From: Microvirga vignae
GTDB taxonomy: Bacteria; Pseudomonadota; Alphaproteobacteria; Rhizobiales; Beijerinckiaceae
Direction of reading: 5' to 3'
Assembly: GCF_001017175.1 (NCBI RefSeq)
Contig: NZ_LCYG01000032.1
Span: forward strand, 62,001 to 126,000
Length of the DNA stretch: 64,000 bases
Shown piece after piece: positions 17,588-25,878 of this stretch. The stretch's first letter is position 1. Each line of letters opens with the position of its first letter. A program made the translations under genes and the position numbers. The notes below the pieces were generated by a model that was given only the letters and a program-made list of their open reading frames with translations, was not told the DNA's origin and searched no databases.

Positions 17588-18019
17588 ATGGAAGGCCAAA
17601 GCGATAATCTCATCCGGATTGGCAGCCTGGAACTCCGCTTCCTGGTCGATGAGACCCAAGGCTCTGGAAACCTCGTGATGTTCGAGTTCGTGGTGCCACC
17701 CAATGCTCGGGTGCCAGCCCCTCACTATCACCGGGAAGTAGATGAGGTGGTCTATGGGCTGGAGGGAACCCTCACGACCACCCGTGATGGTCAAAAGCAT
17801 GAGATTCGGGAAGGCGACAGCCTCCTGCTGCCCCGTGGAAGCGTGCATCAACACGAGAACCTGCACTCTGAGACGGCTCGGGCGCTGATCGTGCTCACGC
17901 CCGGCTCCATTGGAAGGCGCTATTTCGAGGAGATGGCCCAGGAGGTCAATGTGCCGGGCCAACCCAATCTCGGGAACATCAAGGAGATCATGCTCCGCTA
18001 CGGTCTCGTGCCCGTATAA
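17588..18019 (+). CDS. Cupin domain protein
   Basis: The 143-residue protein is a single cupin barrel. Motif 1 is HYHREVDEVVYGLEGTLT (about residues 46-63), with two His and a Glu for metal, and motif 2 is LPRGSVHQHEN, with the last His. Small cupins of this kind are dioxygenases, isomerases or sensors, and nothing here decides which. GGAGG precedes the ATG. The gene follows the MBL hydrolase by about 95 bases. Confidence 0.85.
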   Translation: MEGQSDNLIRIGSLELRFLVDETQGSGNLVMFEFVVPPNARVPAPHYHREVDEVVYGLEGTLTTTRDGQKHEIREGDSLLLPRGSVHQHENLHSETARALIVLTPGSIGRRYFEEMAQEVNVPGQPNLGNIKEIMLRYGLVPV

Positions 18020-18080
18020 TCTCTCACCTCTGCCAGCCCCACTTCGCCTTAGCGGGATGAAGCCTCTATCGGCAGTTTTA

Positions 18081-19235
18081 TCATTGTCGGGATTGGCCAA
18101 TCAGGCGGTCTGTCATGGCTTTGACCGCCCGCATCTGTGGTCCATTTCGGGTATAGTAGTTCGATCCGCTGTAGCCCCAGAAATCCCAGCAGCGGTTCGG
18201 ATTCGCCGCAGAAGCCTTCGTCTGGGGGTACAGAACGACAATGTTGTTGTTCGCAGCCCAGCGATTGTAGCCCACATCTCGGATGAAGTCGTCGTAGACG
18301 CTGTCCACGTTCTGGTTACAGCCGTGTAAGGCCACATGCACGCGGCATTGCTCAGCGGCACATGAGGTTGGGACGTACAGGTAGCCGACACCGTGGAGGC
18401 TGACGCTCTCATCGGCAGGGTCGAAGAATTCCGACTGATCGAAAGCGAGCAGTGTCCCATCCCGATGCGGATCACCCGAGGCTGGTTTGAAGCGCTCCGG
18501 GTATAGGTGACGCAAGAGCATCTCAGCCGCCTCATAGCCGCACTGGATCACAAACGGTGGCTCGTGTTGACCGCAGCTTCGTAGAGGAAACTTGCTCTCT
18601 CCGGTGAACCGATTGACTGGCATCCCGTGATTAGCCGCTGTCTCGTTCTGGTTCCGGTCAAACTGGAGGTTCGGCTCGTGAACACCGAGCCGATCATACA
18701 GCCGTCTGAGGGTCTCCATCACCGGGAGCGGAACGATGGCGTCGTCCTTGCCATGGAACAGCCAAACCCGGCTGGCCACGAGATTGGACGGATGGTCGAT
18801 CTGCCCCTGGCTGGCAGCCTCTCTGATGAGGTTGAGGGAATCCTCAGCCTTGGGCGGATCGGGCCGCAGCCCATAGTAGAGGTCACCGTAGTAGTGCGTG
18901 CAGACTACCACCGCCGCCGAGACCCGATCCAGGGGAATCGACCAGACGGGCGACCAAGGGTCAGGGATGTGCTCAACACAGCCATATGGCCCACCCGCAA
19001 TGATACCTGCGCCTTTGACAAGGCTGGAGAAGGCGACGTGAAACTGATGAGCGAAGAACCCTCCAGAGGATAGACCTGATACGGTGACTGCCGTCCGGTC
19101 CGGGTGTGATAGCGAAGACAGCTTCTGGCTTATGGACTGCGGCGGTGGGTCAGGCAGGCTGTCATGGTTCGCGTACCCCTCTGTTGGCAGCAGCATCACA
19201 ACAGCGAGTCCCAGCCATGTGAATGAGCGGACCAT
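18081..19235 (-). CDS. Secreted PHB-depolymerase-family esterase
   Basis: The 384-residue protein has a signal peptide (MVRSFTWLGLAVVMLLPTEG, ending near YANHD). An alpha/beta-hydrolase domain carries the lipase box GLSSGGFFAHQ at about residues 54-64. The likely acid is in FHGKDDAIVPL, and CRVHVALHGCNQN carries the oxyanion-type HGC segment typical of extracellular PHB depolymerases. It probably cleaves extracellular polyester or related esters. No substrate-binding domain is fused. The ATG at 19235 was chosen because AGGGGG lies eight bases upstream. It converges on the cupin gene. Confidence 0.8.
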   Translation of the reverse strand: MVRSFTWLGLAVVMLLPTEGYANHDSLPDPPPQSISQKLSSLSHPDRTAVTVSGLSSGGFFAHQFHVAFSSLVKGAGIIAGGPYGCVEHIPDPWSPVWSIPLDRVSAAVVVCTHYYGDLYYGLRPDPPKAEDSLNLIREAASQGQIDHPSNLVASRVWLFHGKDDAIVPLPVMETLRRLYDRLGVHEPNLQFDRNQNETAANHGMPVNRFTGESKFPLRSCGQHEPPFVIQCGYEAAEMLLRHLYPERFKPASGDPHRDGTLLAFDQSEFFDPADESVSLHGVGYLYVPTSCAAEQCRVHVALHGCNQNVDSVYDDFIRDVGYNRWAANNNIVVLYPQTKASAANPNRCWDFWGYSGSNYYTRNGPQMRAVKAMTDRLIGQSRQ

Positions 19236-19343
19236 GATCATGCCCCCTACTGCTATAATCGAGGTATCGTTTCGCCTAAACACAACCTATTGACAAAAAA
19301 GGGAGCATTTGACCGGCCCCCGTCGAGTGGTCCGGTTGGAATG

Positions 19344-20171
19344 TTAATGGAGTGATGGCCTCGACGCCAGCGCGGGCGGCGGTGCTGGTTGGGATTGCTG
19401 AGCCGCCCGCGCGGACATGGCGGGCACGAAGACCTCCGGCGCTGGTGGTTTGTACCCGAGGGGTCCGTGGGGTCTCAGGGCGTTGTAGTGGCGGCGCCAG
19501 CTTTCGATCACGATCTTCGCCTCTTTCAGCGAGTAGAAGATTTCACCATCGAGCAGCTCGTCCCGAAGCCGCGCGTTGAAGCTCTCGATGAACCCGTTCT
19601 CCCAGGGGCTGCCTGGCGCGATGTAAGCCGTCTTCGCCCCCACAGCCGCAATCCAGTCCTGGACGGCCTTCGCGACAAACTCTGCGCCATTGTCTGACCG
19701 AATGTGCTCGGGCACGCCGCGCAGGATGAACAGATCCGATAGAACATCGATTGCATCGGCGGCCGTGAGCTGCCTCTGAATCCGAATGGCCCGGCACTCG
19801 TGCGTGAACTCGTCGATCAGGTTCAACATCCGGTACTTTCTCCCATCATGGGTGCGAACCTCCACAAAATCGTAGCTCCAGACATGGTTGAGCCTTTCCG
19901 CTCGCAGCCGGATGCACGAACCATCGTTGAGCCAGAGCCGACCTTTCTTCGGTTGCATACTCGGCACCTTGAGCCCCTCCCGTCGCCAGATCCGCTCGAC
20001 CCGCTTATCATTAACAACCCAGCCGGCGGTCGAGCGCAGGAGTTCTGCAATCTTCCGGTAGCCGTAGCGTCCATACTGACGGGCAAGCGCGATGATGTCG
20101 GCGGTGAGCCGTTCCTCATCGTCCCGCCCTCGCGGAACACGCCTTTGTGTCGAACGATGCTGACCGAGCAC
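19344..20171 (-). CDS. IS3-family transposase OrfB
   Basis: This is the catalytic part of the IS3 transposase. It shows the HTH_21-like GRYGYRKIAELLR segment and the rve integrase core with the DDE triad: the first Asp in WSYDFVE, the second in RSDNGAEF, and the Glu in PWENGFIESFNARLRDELL. The frame is open further upstream to about 20270, overlapping OrfA. The functional product is therefore expected as an OrfAB fusion by -1 frameshifting near the AAAG at the end of OrfA, and the ATG at 20171 may not be used. The frame shows no internal damage. Confidence 0.88.
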   Translation of the reverse strand: MLGQHRSTQRRVPRGRDDEERLTADIIALARQYGRYGYRKIAELLRSTAGWVVNDKRVERIWRREGLKVPSMQPKKGRLWLNDGSCIRLRAERLNHVWSYDFVEVRTHDGRKYRMLNLIDEFTHECRAIRIQRQLTAADAIDVLSDLFILRGVPEHIRSDNGAEFVAKAVQDWIAAVGAKTAYIAPGSPWENGFIESFNARLRDELLDGEIFYSLKEAKIVIESWRRHYNALRPHGPLGYKPPAPEVFVPAMSARAAQQSQPAPPPALASRPSLH

Positions 20172-20245
20172 GCGGCAGACCCGCCGCTCAGACAGCTTGA
20201 GTCGGGATCGGACGTGATCAATGCAGGCGCGGCGACGGGCGGGGC

Positions 20246-20524
20246 TCAGAAGTTTCCCGAGGCGGCTTCTTTCAAGATCAGCTTATCCAACGTCAGGTCA
20301 GCCACTGCGCGTCGGAGGCGGGCATTCTCCGCTTCCAGATCCTTCAGGCGCTTGACCTGATCTGATTTGAGCCCGCCGAACTCGGATCGCCATCGATAAT
20401 AGGTCACCTCCGTCACGCCAATCGCGCGAACGGCATCCCCAACGGATTGGCCCTGTGAGACCATGACATCGACCTGGCGTAACTTGGCGACGATCTCTTC
20501 CGGCTTATGACGCTTCCTGGGCAT
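20246..20524 (-). CDS. IS3-family transposase OrfA
   Basis: The 92-residue protein begins MPRKRHKPEEIVAKLRQVDV and has a helix-turn-helix (AVRAIGVTEVTYYRWRSEFG) followed by a leucine-zipper-like helix (LKDLEAENARLRRAVADLTL). It binds the element ends and pairs with OrfB. The ATG at 20524 was preferred over the longer frame because it matches the family N terminus. Confidence 0.88.
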   Translation of the reverse strand: MPRKRHKPEEIVAKLRQVDVMVSQGQSVGDAVRAIGVTEVTYYRWRSEFGGLKSDQVKRLKDLEAENARLRRAVADLTLDKLILKEAASGNF

Positions 20525-20587
20525 TTTGGTTCTCCTGCTTGCCTTAAGACATACTTCAAGGTGGACCAATTCAATGGGGGTGGATCA

Positions 20588-20679
20588 ATGAGAGCCTCGT
20601 GACCGCACTTATCGGCAATCTCGACACGAGCGTTGGCCCGATAGTCGAAATCCTTTGTAAACTTCACTCTCTGAGCCAT
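20588..20679 (-). pseudogene. Phage protein fragment cut by the IS
   Basis: The first 31 codons (MAQRVKFTKDFDYRANARVE at the start) resemble the beginning of short phage structural-region proteins that lie beside head-closure genes. The IS begins immediately after codon 31, so the rest is lost. It is transcribed in the same direction as the head-closure gene just upstream, eight bases away. Confidence 0.55.
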
Positions 20680-20687
20680 GGCTTTCT

Positions 20688-21038
20688 CTATTTAGAAGCA
20701 ACGCCGAGGGTGCAGGTCAGGACGTTCCAAGCCCGCTTCCCGTCGGGGTCGCGGATGTCGTGAATGTTCATGATCTGGCGCGGATCCCGAGCGTTGATCG
20801 CCCGCCAGCTTGGGGTGATGAAACGTCTCTGGCTTGATTGACGAACCGTGATTTCAACTGGGCGCACGCCTTGGGGACGGGCGGCTAGAACATCTTCCCT
20901 GCCCCGCGCCGGCGCGATGTTGGCGGCAACGGTGAACTGATCCTCCCAAGGGCCGGAGACCTCATTGCCGTATCCGTCATCGAGCACCCGACGTTTCTGG
21001 AAGGTCATGCGGTCGCGGAACTGGCCTGCTGTAGGCAT
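20688..21038 (-). CDS. Phage head-closure / head-tail adaptor protein
   Basis: The 116-residue product begins MPTAGQFRDRMTFQKRRVLD and continues with GYGNEVSGPWEDQFTVAANI, which fits the phage head-closure (SPP1 gp16-like) family that seals the capsid and joins it to the tail. It is a remnant of a prophage structural module: no portal, capsid or tail genes remain beside it. A second, shorter copy of the N terminus lies at 21601-21684. Confidence 0.7.
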   Translation of the reverse strand: MPTAGQFRDRMTFQKRRVLDDGYGNEVSGPWEDQFTVAANIAPARGREDVLAARPQGVRPVEITVRQSSQRRFITPSWRAINARDPRQIMNIHDIRDPDGKRAWNVLTCTLGVASK

Positions 21039-21234
21039 CGAATACACGCCTGAAAGTCGTCCCCAGAAAAGGGGATGTGGATAAGATTGGGGGAAGCTCA
21101 GATGCTCCCTAAGCGTTCGCGAGAGGCGCTAAACGTTCCCTGCGTAGACAGCTCTTTTTTCGTTCTGGCAGAAAGGTTTGATTCAGAGTCTGGGGAGCAA
21201 ATCCCGCACCTGTTTTCGCGTACCAGGTGCCCCC

Positions 21235-21381
21235 ATGCTTTCATCAAAACTGCATATTGCCTTCACTATCACTGCCCTGATCACTCTCGGAAAAGCACCC
21301 ATGGTGAAGCCGCTGAGAAATCCAGATACTGAAGTGATTATCCGCGTCGTGATTACTCGCGATGACGAGACGAAAGGCTGA
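21235..21381 (+). CDS. Possible 48-residue protein
   Basis: An open frame beginning MLSSKLHIAFTITALITLGK with one hydrophobic stretch and a charged C terminus (EVIIRVVITRDDETKG). AGGTG lies upstream. It is short and of unknown family, so this is a weak call. Confidence 0.25.
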   Translation: MLSSKLHIAFTITALITLGKAPMVKPLRNPDTEVIIRVVITRDDETKG

Positions 21382-21417
21382 GGGAAATTAGTATCGGTCT
21401 TGCGAATGAAAAATGGC

Positions 21418-21434
21418 CCCGCCACAAAGGCGGG
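21418..21434 (-). terminator. Terminator-like hairpin
   Basis: Six-base arms CCCGCC (21418-21423) and GGCGGG (21429-21434), followed on the minus strand by GCCATTTTTC. It could end a transcript coming from the phage remnant at 21601-21684. Confidence 0.45.
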
Positions 21435-21600
21435 AGCGCTAACAGGCGCATAAGTCAGCATCTGTATGGGGGAATGACAGATGCAGGGAGTTCAGAGGAT
21501 CCCATGGCTTCGGTTATATGGCGCCGGTTCGGTCATGCACCTAGACCAAATGAACTGGGCTGCTGGCGCGTGCTGGCTATCGGAGATCTTCATTTGACTA

Positions 21601-21684
21601 TCACGCACTCCGACTGATGTTCCTTAGCGTCTCGCCGTAGCGCTGGAAGATCACACGATCGCGAAGCTGCCCTGTGCTGGGCAT
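21601..21684 (-). pseudogene. Second head-closure gene fragment
   Basis: Twenty-seven codons starting MPSTGQLRDRVIFQRYGETL, clearly related to the N terminus of the head-closure protein at 20688-21038 (MPTAGQFRDRMTFQK). A stop follows at once. Two related phage structural remnants within 650 bases suggest two prophages or a duplication followed by decay. Confidence 0.6.
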
Positions 21685-22007
21685 TTCAGGAGTCCATAAT
21701 ATGGCCACGGTTGAGCGGCTAAGCTTCGTGGTGCGGCTTCCCCCTAGCCGCACTCGTCACGGTTGAGGGTAAACCCGATCCCCGAAACTGAGGCATCAGG
21801 TGCCCTGAGCCGGAGGTCCCGCAAGAACCCCTCGGTTAGGGCACCTCTTCAGGCATCTGGTCTTACAGCCAAGAATCAGCTACTTGGGCTGCCCTGCGGT
21901 CGACCGTCCGTTTCATACGCACAGCCAGAGGAGGCGTCACATGTCCGAACGACTTTGCACGCAATCGCGCACCCTCCTCGTTGCTCCTCTTGCTGCTGTA
22001 GGCTTTG
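21685..22007. other. Gene-poor stretch
   Basis: No recognisable gene. Frames on both strands lack ribosome sites and domain features. Confidence 0.35.
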
Positions 22008-22196
22008 ATGAAACCGACCGTATTCCCCCTGCCCTTTGTAGGGTTTGCATTCCGCTGTGAATTTATCCGCGTTCCACGCAGGCCTGCGAACGATCGCAAG
22101 CCGCCAGTCGTAACCTTCGAACTCGAAGAGGCACTGCGGAACAAGCTGAGCGCACATATGCTGCGAGATATCGGCACCGATAAAAGCCGGTGCTGA
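22008..22196 (+). CDS. Small protein with DUF1127-like C terminus
   Basis: A 62-residue frame whose C-terminal half (LEEALRNKLSAHMLRDIGTD) resembles the end of DUF1127/YjiS-type small proteins, which carry L.D..LRDIGL.R. The N-terminal part (MKPTVFPLPFVGFAFRCEFI) looks less like the family. The start is uncertain and the gene may be degraded. Confidence 0.35.
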   Translation: MKPTVFPLPFVGFAFRCEFIRVPRRPANDRKPPVVTFELEEALRNKLSAHMLRDIGTDKSRC

Positions 22197-22350
22197 TATC
22201 GTATGGTGGCCACAGAGCTCGCAGACTGGGCTTCACACCCCGAACACCCGATGCGAAGCGAGCAACGCCATGATGGCCGTTTCCTCGATCAGATCATCGC
22301 AGATCTTCTCGCTGCGTCTCGCATGTTGCGGTCTTTGAGTTGTCCTGCGA

Positions 22351-22368
22351 AGGGCGTTCAGGCGCCCT
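22351..22368 (+). terminator. Terminator-like hairpin
   Basis: Arms AGGGCG and CGCCCT (22351-22356 and 22363-22368) followed by a short T run. No clear gene ends just upstream. Confidence 0.4.
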
Positions 22369-22527
22369 TTGACGGACACGACATGAAGACAGCGCCCATA
22401 TGTGGGTACCTCTTAGGCACGCTCGAGTGAGGCAGTCTTTCCCCTTTAGAGAGATTGCAGCAAGGCAGACATCGGTTACCTTCGATTGGGTAGCCCATGG
22501 TCCTTTGCTGAAAGATCTGGGCCGCAG

Positions 22528-22574
22528 CGCCCCAGTCCGGAGGTCTCACAGAGGCCCCACGGCTGGGGCGTTTT
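22528..22574 (+). terminator. Terminator-like hairpin with long loop
   Basis: Arms CGCCCCAG (22528-22535) and CTGGGGCG (22563-22570) followed by TTTTC. The 27-base loop contains a second small inverted repeat. Confidence 0.4.
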
Positions 22575-22618
22575 CATATGACATCCTGTGCCCCGACTGA
22601 TGCTACGCGTTGGATCAT

Positions 22619-22658
22619 CAGACCCTCGCACCTGAGAATTCTCAGGTGCGAGGGTCTG
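22619..22658. repeat. Perfect 40-bp palindrome
   Basis: The arms 22619-22638 and 22639-22658 are exact reverse complements with no loop, centred on GAATTC. It is not followed by a T run, so a simple terminator is unlikely. It could be a recombination or replication site, a protein-binding site, or the scar of an inverted duplication. Confidence 0.9.
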
Positions 22659-22870
22659 CTCAAAACCAGCAGTGTCGCGGTATTTAACCGAAACGACCTC
22701 AGAGGCAAGACTCCCAGGCCGTTGAGCCTGGCTAAGAAGATCGTCATCAAGCGCTAATGAGCCTGCCTATGGACATCCTTTACCACTTCCTCGCCCTAAC
22801 ACTCGGAGAAAACTAAACAGAGCTTCAGCTGTCCGAGATGCTGAGGGACCAGATGCTCATCATCGCCCGC

Positions 22871-23089
22871 TCAATCAGGCTGGCGTGAGCGATCGCGAGC
22901 AGCTTGCCGGGACGCGGTGTCGGCTAGGCAGGTTGATTGCTCGCCCACGCTATCTCGGGCCGAACGGCGGAATGGAATAATCTGAGCTGTGGGCTGTTCC
23001 ACCCGTCCAGAGGCCTCTTTGGTGAAATCGAGAATTTGATTGCCTGCGAATTCCTTCAAGTAAGCGGCCAACGCATCACCCTTTGTCAT
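22871..23089 (-). CDS. Small hypothetical protein
   Basis: A 72-residue product starting MTKGDALAAYLKEFAGNQIL, with GGGGGTGAG just before the ATG at 23089. The first half is helical, and the second is polar and probably unstructured (QIIPFRRSARDSVGEQ). No family is recognised. Confidence 0.5.
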   Translation of the reverse strand: MTKGDALAAYLKEFAGNQILDFTKEASGRVEQPTAQIIPFRRSARDSVGEQSTCLADTASRQAARDRSRQPD

Positions 23090-23381
23090 GCTCACCCCCA
23101 GCGATCTTTCCACTTTCCAGTGGCTATACTATCCCTAAGGCCGTACGTCATCATGCGCTGACTGCCCAACCCCCTAGACTACAAAGACGGGGTGAGAGGC
23201 TGGGGCCGTTGAGATAGCGGCAGCCATTCGGCGAATATGGATCGTGCCCGTAGGTCCATTCTGTCTGCCACTTCCCATTCCGGTCCTGAACAAGGACTTG
23301 AGCGTCGGTATCCCTTTGTCTGGTTTTATGGGTGCACCTACCGCTCGACTCCTCGCCTGAGTGGCGGCCTGGTAGCTCAGA

Positions 23382-24476
23382 TCAAGGAAGAGCAGGACTT
23401 TGGAGCAAGCGATGAAGCCGCCCGGCACCAAACCATATGGCAAGCATGCAGGCGGTCGACACATACCCGTCTAGTGCGTAGTGCCATCCGAGGTGAACGG
23501 AGCCAACAAGAACAACTCCCCAGAACAATGTGAGGACCACACCGACCCAACGGTTGATCCGCCAAGCGGCAAGGGCAAATAGAGTCGACATTGCAACATG
23601 TAGGCTTGGAAATGCGGATATACCAGTTCCTAACTCGACTGTGCCAGCCACATGATTGGTCCAGAGATACTTCTGATAGCTCCAAGCGGAGAATGGCAAT
23701 CCCTCGCTGAAAGAGAGGTATTGAACCAATCCATGAAACCGCTCGATGTCTCCAGTAATAAGATCGTAGTAGGCCGGCCCTACTGACATCCCAGTCGCCG
23801 CTAAGATGTTGCCGAGCAGGATCCAAGCCCCAAAGAACGCTAAGAAGAAGCGCGTTCTTAAGTGACTCGCTGCCGGGTGTATGGCGACGAAAGCTGTGAA
23901 ACCATAGGCAGTGAAAGCACAGGCTGGGCCATAAGCATACTCGATTACCCGTGTCACCGCCGGATAGCCCAGGATAGGCTGCAGAACGAACCAGGGCGCA
24001 ACACCGCCATGCAATGCAGCGTCAAGGTCCGCGAGCGACAGATCCGCCCAAAACGGTACAAAGTCTGGTAGCATTGTCTTTATGGACGTGAAGGTTCCCG
24101 AGAACACTGCCACAGAGCAGAAGAGAACACCTCCCGCGACAAGACGCGGCAAGGGGAGTGTTGACAGACCTCGATAAACAGCTGTCAGTGGTCGGCGCGG
24201 ATCAGATCGAATACCCCAAACCACTGAATAGAGAGTAATGGTGACCACGAGACCGTGAAGCCAATGGGGTAGATAGATGAATGCGACCAGCCGTTCAGGG
24301 TACCCAAGGGCAATTGTGAGGCAAGCCGCCACAAGAAGATATACGCCGACAACGCCATAGAGGATCCTGTCATCGGTCATCTCTTGCTGGAGTTCTCTCC
24401 AAAACATCGCGGGCGGCCTTGAGCGCCTGCCAGATGCTGCAAGAGATGTGCCTTGTGCAACGTATTGGTCCGCCAA
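23382..24476 (-). CDS. PAP2-superfamily membrane phosphatase
   Basis: The 364-residue protein has about eight transmembrane helices. The PAP2 signature lies near the C terminus: SAFPSLHVAMSTLF (the GxHxx-type motif 2, His at about 294) and SVHLGWHYALDGYVS (motif 3, with the HxxxD pair), about residues 288-335. The layout is like bacterial inositol-phosphorylceramide-synthase or phosphatidic-acid-phosphatase relatives that act on lipid phosphates at the membrane. The TTG at 24476 has GGGGGTG upstream. The first ATG at codon 24 is an alternative that keeps all helices. Confidence 0.8.
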   Translation of the reverse strand: MADQYVAQGTSLAASGRRSRPPAMFWRELQQEMTDDRILYGVVGVYLLVAACLTIALGYPERLVAFIYLPHWLHGLVVTITLYSVVWGIRSDPRRPLTAVYRGLSTLPLPRLVAGGVLFCSVAVFSGTFTSIKTMLPDFVPFWADLSLADLDAALHGGVAPWFVLQPILGYPAVTRVIEYAYGPACAFTAYGFTAFVAIHPAASHLRTRFFLAFFGAWILLGNILAATGMSVGPAYYDLITGDIERFHGLVQYLSFSEGLPFSAWSYQKYLWTNHVAGTVELGTGISAFPSLHVAMSTLFALAAWRINRWVGVVLTLFWGVVLVGSVHLGWHYALDGYVSTACMLAIWFGAGRLHRLLQSPALP

Positions 24477-24800
24477 CGTCCACCCCCTGAAACGGTTTCT
24501 TCAAGCTCATCAAGAGCTAATCTTCTTGCGCTGCAGCGGTTACCCATTCGCAGCTGATCAAGAGCACGCTGGACGATAGCTGCCGATAGTGATTAGCAAG
24601 CTCGTGTTAGGCGTCCTAGCTGGCCAATTGTCCTAGAACGCCTGGCCTAGTCTGACGCCCACCGTATAGAGGGATAGGATGATCGCGAATGCGCCCAATC
24701 AGTACGTTGAAGAGTGTCTGGCTGCGAGGCTGGGGCTATAGAGATGAGCTCCCCCGAGAGGCAAAAGAAAGAGGGCTCCAAAGAGCCCCCGTGTTTGCAA
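24477..24800. other. Intergenic stretch
   Basis: No gene seen between the PAP2 gene and the small secreted protein. It holds that gene's terminator at its right end and one copy of the GAGGCTGGGG repeat near 24726. Confidence 0.5.
24773..24788 (-). terminator. Rho-independent terminator
   Basis: Arms GGGCTC and GAGCCC (24773-24778 and 24783-24788), followed on the minus strand by TCTTTCTTTT. It lies 12 bases after the stop of the secreted protein gene at 24801-25058. Confidence 0.75.
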
Positions 24801-25058
24801 TCAACGAACCGTCCGGCAGCGTTGCACTCGCTCCACAACACGGCGGCCTTTCACCCAGTGGCGAACAAGCTCCGTCTTGCAAATGCGGCGAGGAGTCCCG
24901 AAGCGGCGTCCGTGATCATAATATTGGACCTGAACAATCCCGGTCTCTCTCACAAGCGCACTGTTCGGTGAGAATGGTGCCGCCTGAGAAGCCGTACCGC
25001 CTAGGCCAACATATGCCGACAGGGCAATGGCAGCGAGACCGATTTTACCGAGAGTCAT
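24801..25058 (-). CDS. Small secreted hypothetical protein
   Basis: The 85-residue protein has a signal peptide (MTLGKIGLAAIALSAYVGLG, cleaved near ASQAAP). The short basic mature part contains two Cys (RRICKTELVRHW and RVQRCRTVR) that could form a disulfide. AAGGA lies seven bases before the ATG at 25058, and a terminator follows the stop. It resembles the many short secreted proteins of unknown role in Hyphomicrobiales. Confidence 0.65.
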   Translation of the reverse strand: MTLGKIGLAAIALSAYVGLGGTASQAAPFSPNSALVRETGIVQVQYYDHGRRFGTPRRICKTELVRHWVKGRRVVERVQRCRTVR

Positions 25059-25191
25059 AGGTGATCCTTGTCTTTGTTTTAGCCCCCGCGGGCAAAGACA
25101 CCTCACCGAGTGAATAATCGATTAATGGCCTTCACAGTTCTCGGCGAGCATCTTGAGGAGAACTGCCTGAGAGGCTGGGGTTGTTGAGGCA

Positions 25192-25356
25192 CTAGGATGC
25201 TGGGATGACGGCTATCTTGCAATCCTTCTCCCAGAGTTCAATAGCGTATCGACCGGCAAGGCGGCGAGCTTGCTTGATGGCCTGTTCCTCGTTCCGGCAA
25301 AAGAGTTCGCGGACGTTTAGGAAGTGACCTTTAGCATTGACTAGGTAAGCGCGATA
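25192..25356 (-). pseudogene. Small conserved protein lacking a start
   Basis: The frame YRAYLVNAKGHFLNVRELFC then EEQAIKQARRLAGRYAIELW fits a common short Hyphomicrobiales protein type of the pattern YR.Y....GH.......C..DE.A...A..L.....ELW. No ATG, GTG or TTG is in frame before a stop upstream, but an ATG in the neighbouring frame (25388 region) could be the original start after a one-base shift. Confidence 0.4.
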
Positions 25357-25580
25357 AACCCGGCAAGAGACCGCTGCATCAGCTGTAAGCGTCTCTCGAT
25401 CATCGCCGTTCCTAAAGATGCCGGAGCGTTAGACCTCCAATGACTGCTACGATAGCACTCGATGGTGCCTGCAAGTCCACAACGATTGAAGGAATCGGCG
25501 GATATCGCAGACACCCAGAGGGGCATTCATAACGCACTCTCAGGAGAAGCGAGGATGAGCAGTTGGTCAGGCCAGAGATC

Positions 25581-25727
25581 TTACGCTCGGCGCTTGGTCA
25601 CGAGAGTGATGCTCCGGGGCTTGGGCCTGTTTCTCGACCCTTGTGGGGAGATCAGCGACCAACCCAGAGGCGGTATAAGCAGACAACACAAGGAAGCGAC
25701 AGCCATCAGCACCAAGACGAGAGTCAT
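25581..25727 (-). CDS. 48-residue membrane protein
   Basis: The product is MTLVLVLMAVASLCCLLIPP followed by GWSLISPQ and a basic tail (RNRPKPRSITLVTKRR): one transmembrane helix with a positively charged C terminus. GAGGA lies seven bases before the ATG at 25727. The function is unknown. Confidence 0.5.
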   Translation of the reverse strand: MTLVLVLMAVASLCCLLIPPLGWSLISPQGSRNRPKPRSITLVTKRRA

Positions 25728-25846
25728 TTGGGTGTCCTCGCTGCACACACGCAAATTCGGCGGCACTCAAGACATGGTGAATGACTATGGTTTCCCAATT
25801 CTTACCGCTCTGCAGCGAGTTGCCCCGCCCACGAATCTAGTAACGA

Positions 25847-25878
25847 CCCAAAGAAAAAGGCCACCGTTGTCGGTGGCC
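25847..25878 (-). terminator. Rho-independent terminator, copy 1
   Basis: Perfect eight-base arms (25859-25866 and 25871-25878) around TTGT, followed on the minus strand by TTTTTCTTTGGG. The flank CCCAAAGAAAAAGGCC (25847-25862) recurs exactly at 26111-26126. It may end the transcript of a lost gene. Confidence 0.6.

Larger units (their letters stand above)
19310..20587 (-). mobile_element. IS3-family insertion sequence
   Basis: A 1.28-kb element with two overlapping transposase frames. Its ends are imperfect inverted repeats: the left end begins TGACCGGCCCCC and the complement of the right end begins TGATCCACCCCC, with a shared GGTCC further in. No clear target duplication could be read, so the ends may be off by one or two bases. 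It interrupts the small phage-type gene at 20588-20679. Confidence 0.85.
22197..22870. other. Gene-poor stretch with hairpins and a perfect palindrome
   Basis: It contains two terminator-like hairpins (22351-22368 and 22528-22570) and the 40-bp palindrome at 22619-22658. Weak open frames precede the first hairpin on the plus strand, but none ends cleanly before it. Confidence 0.4.
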
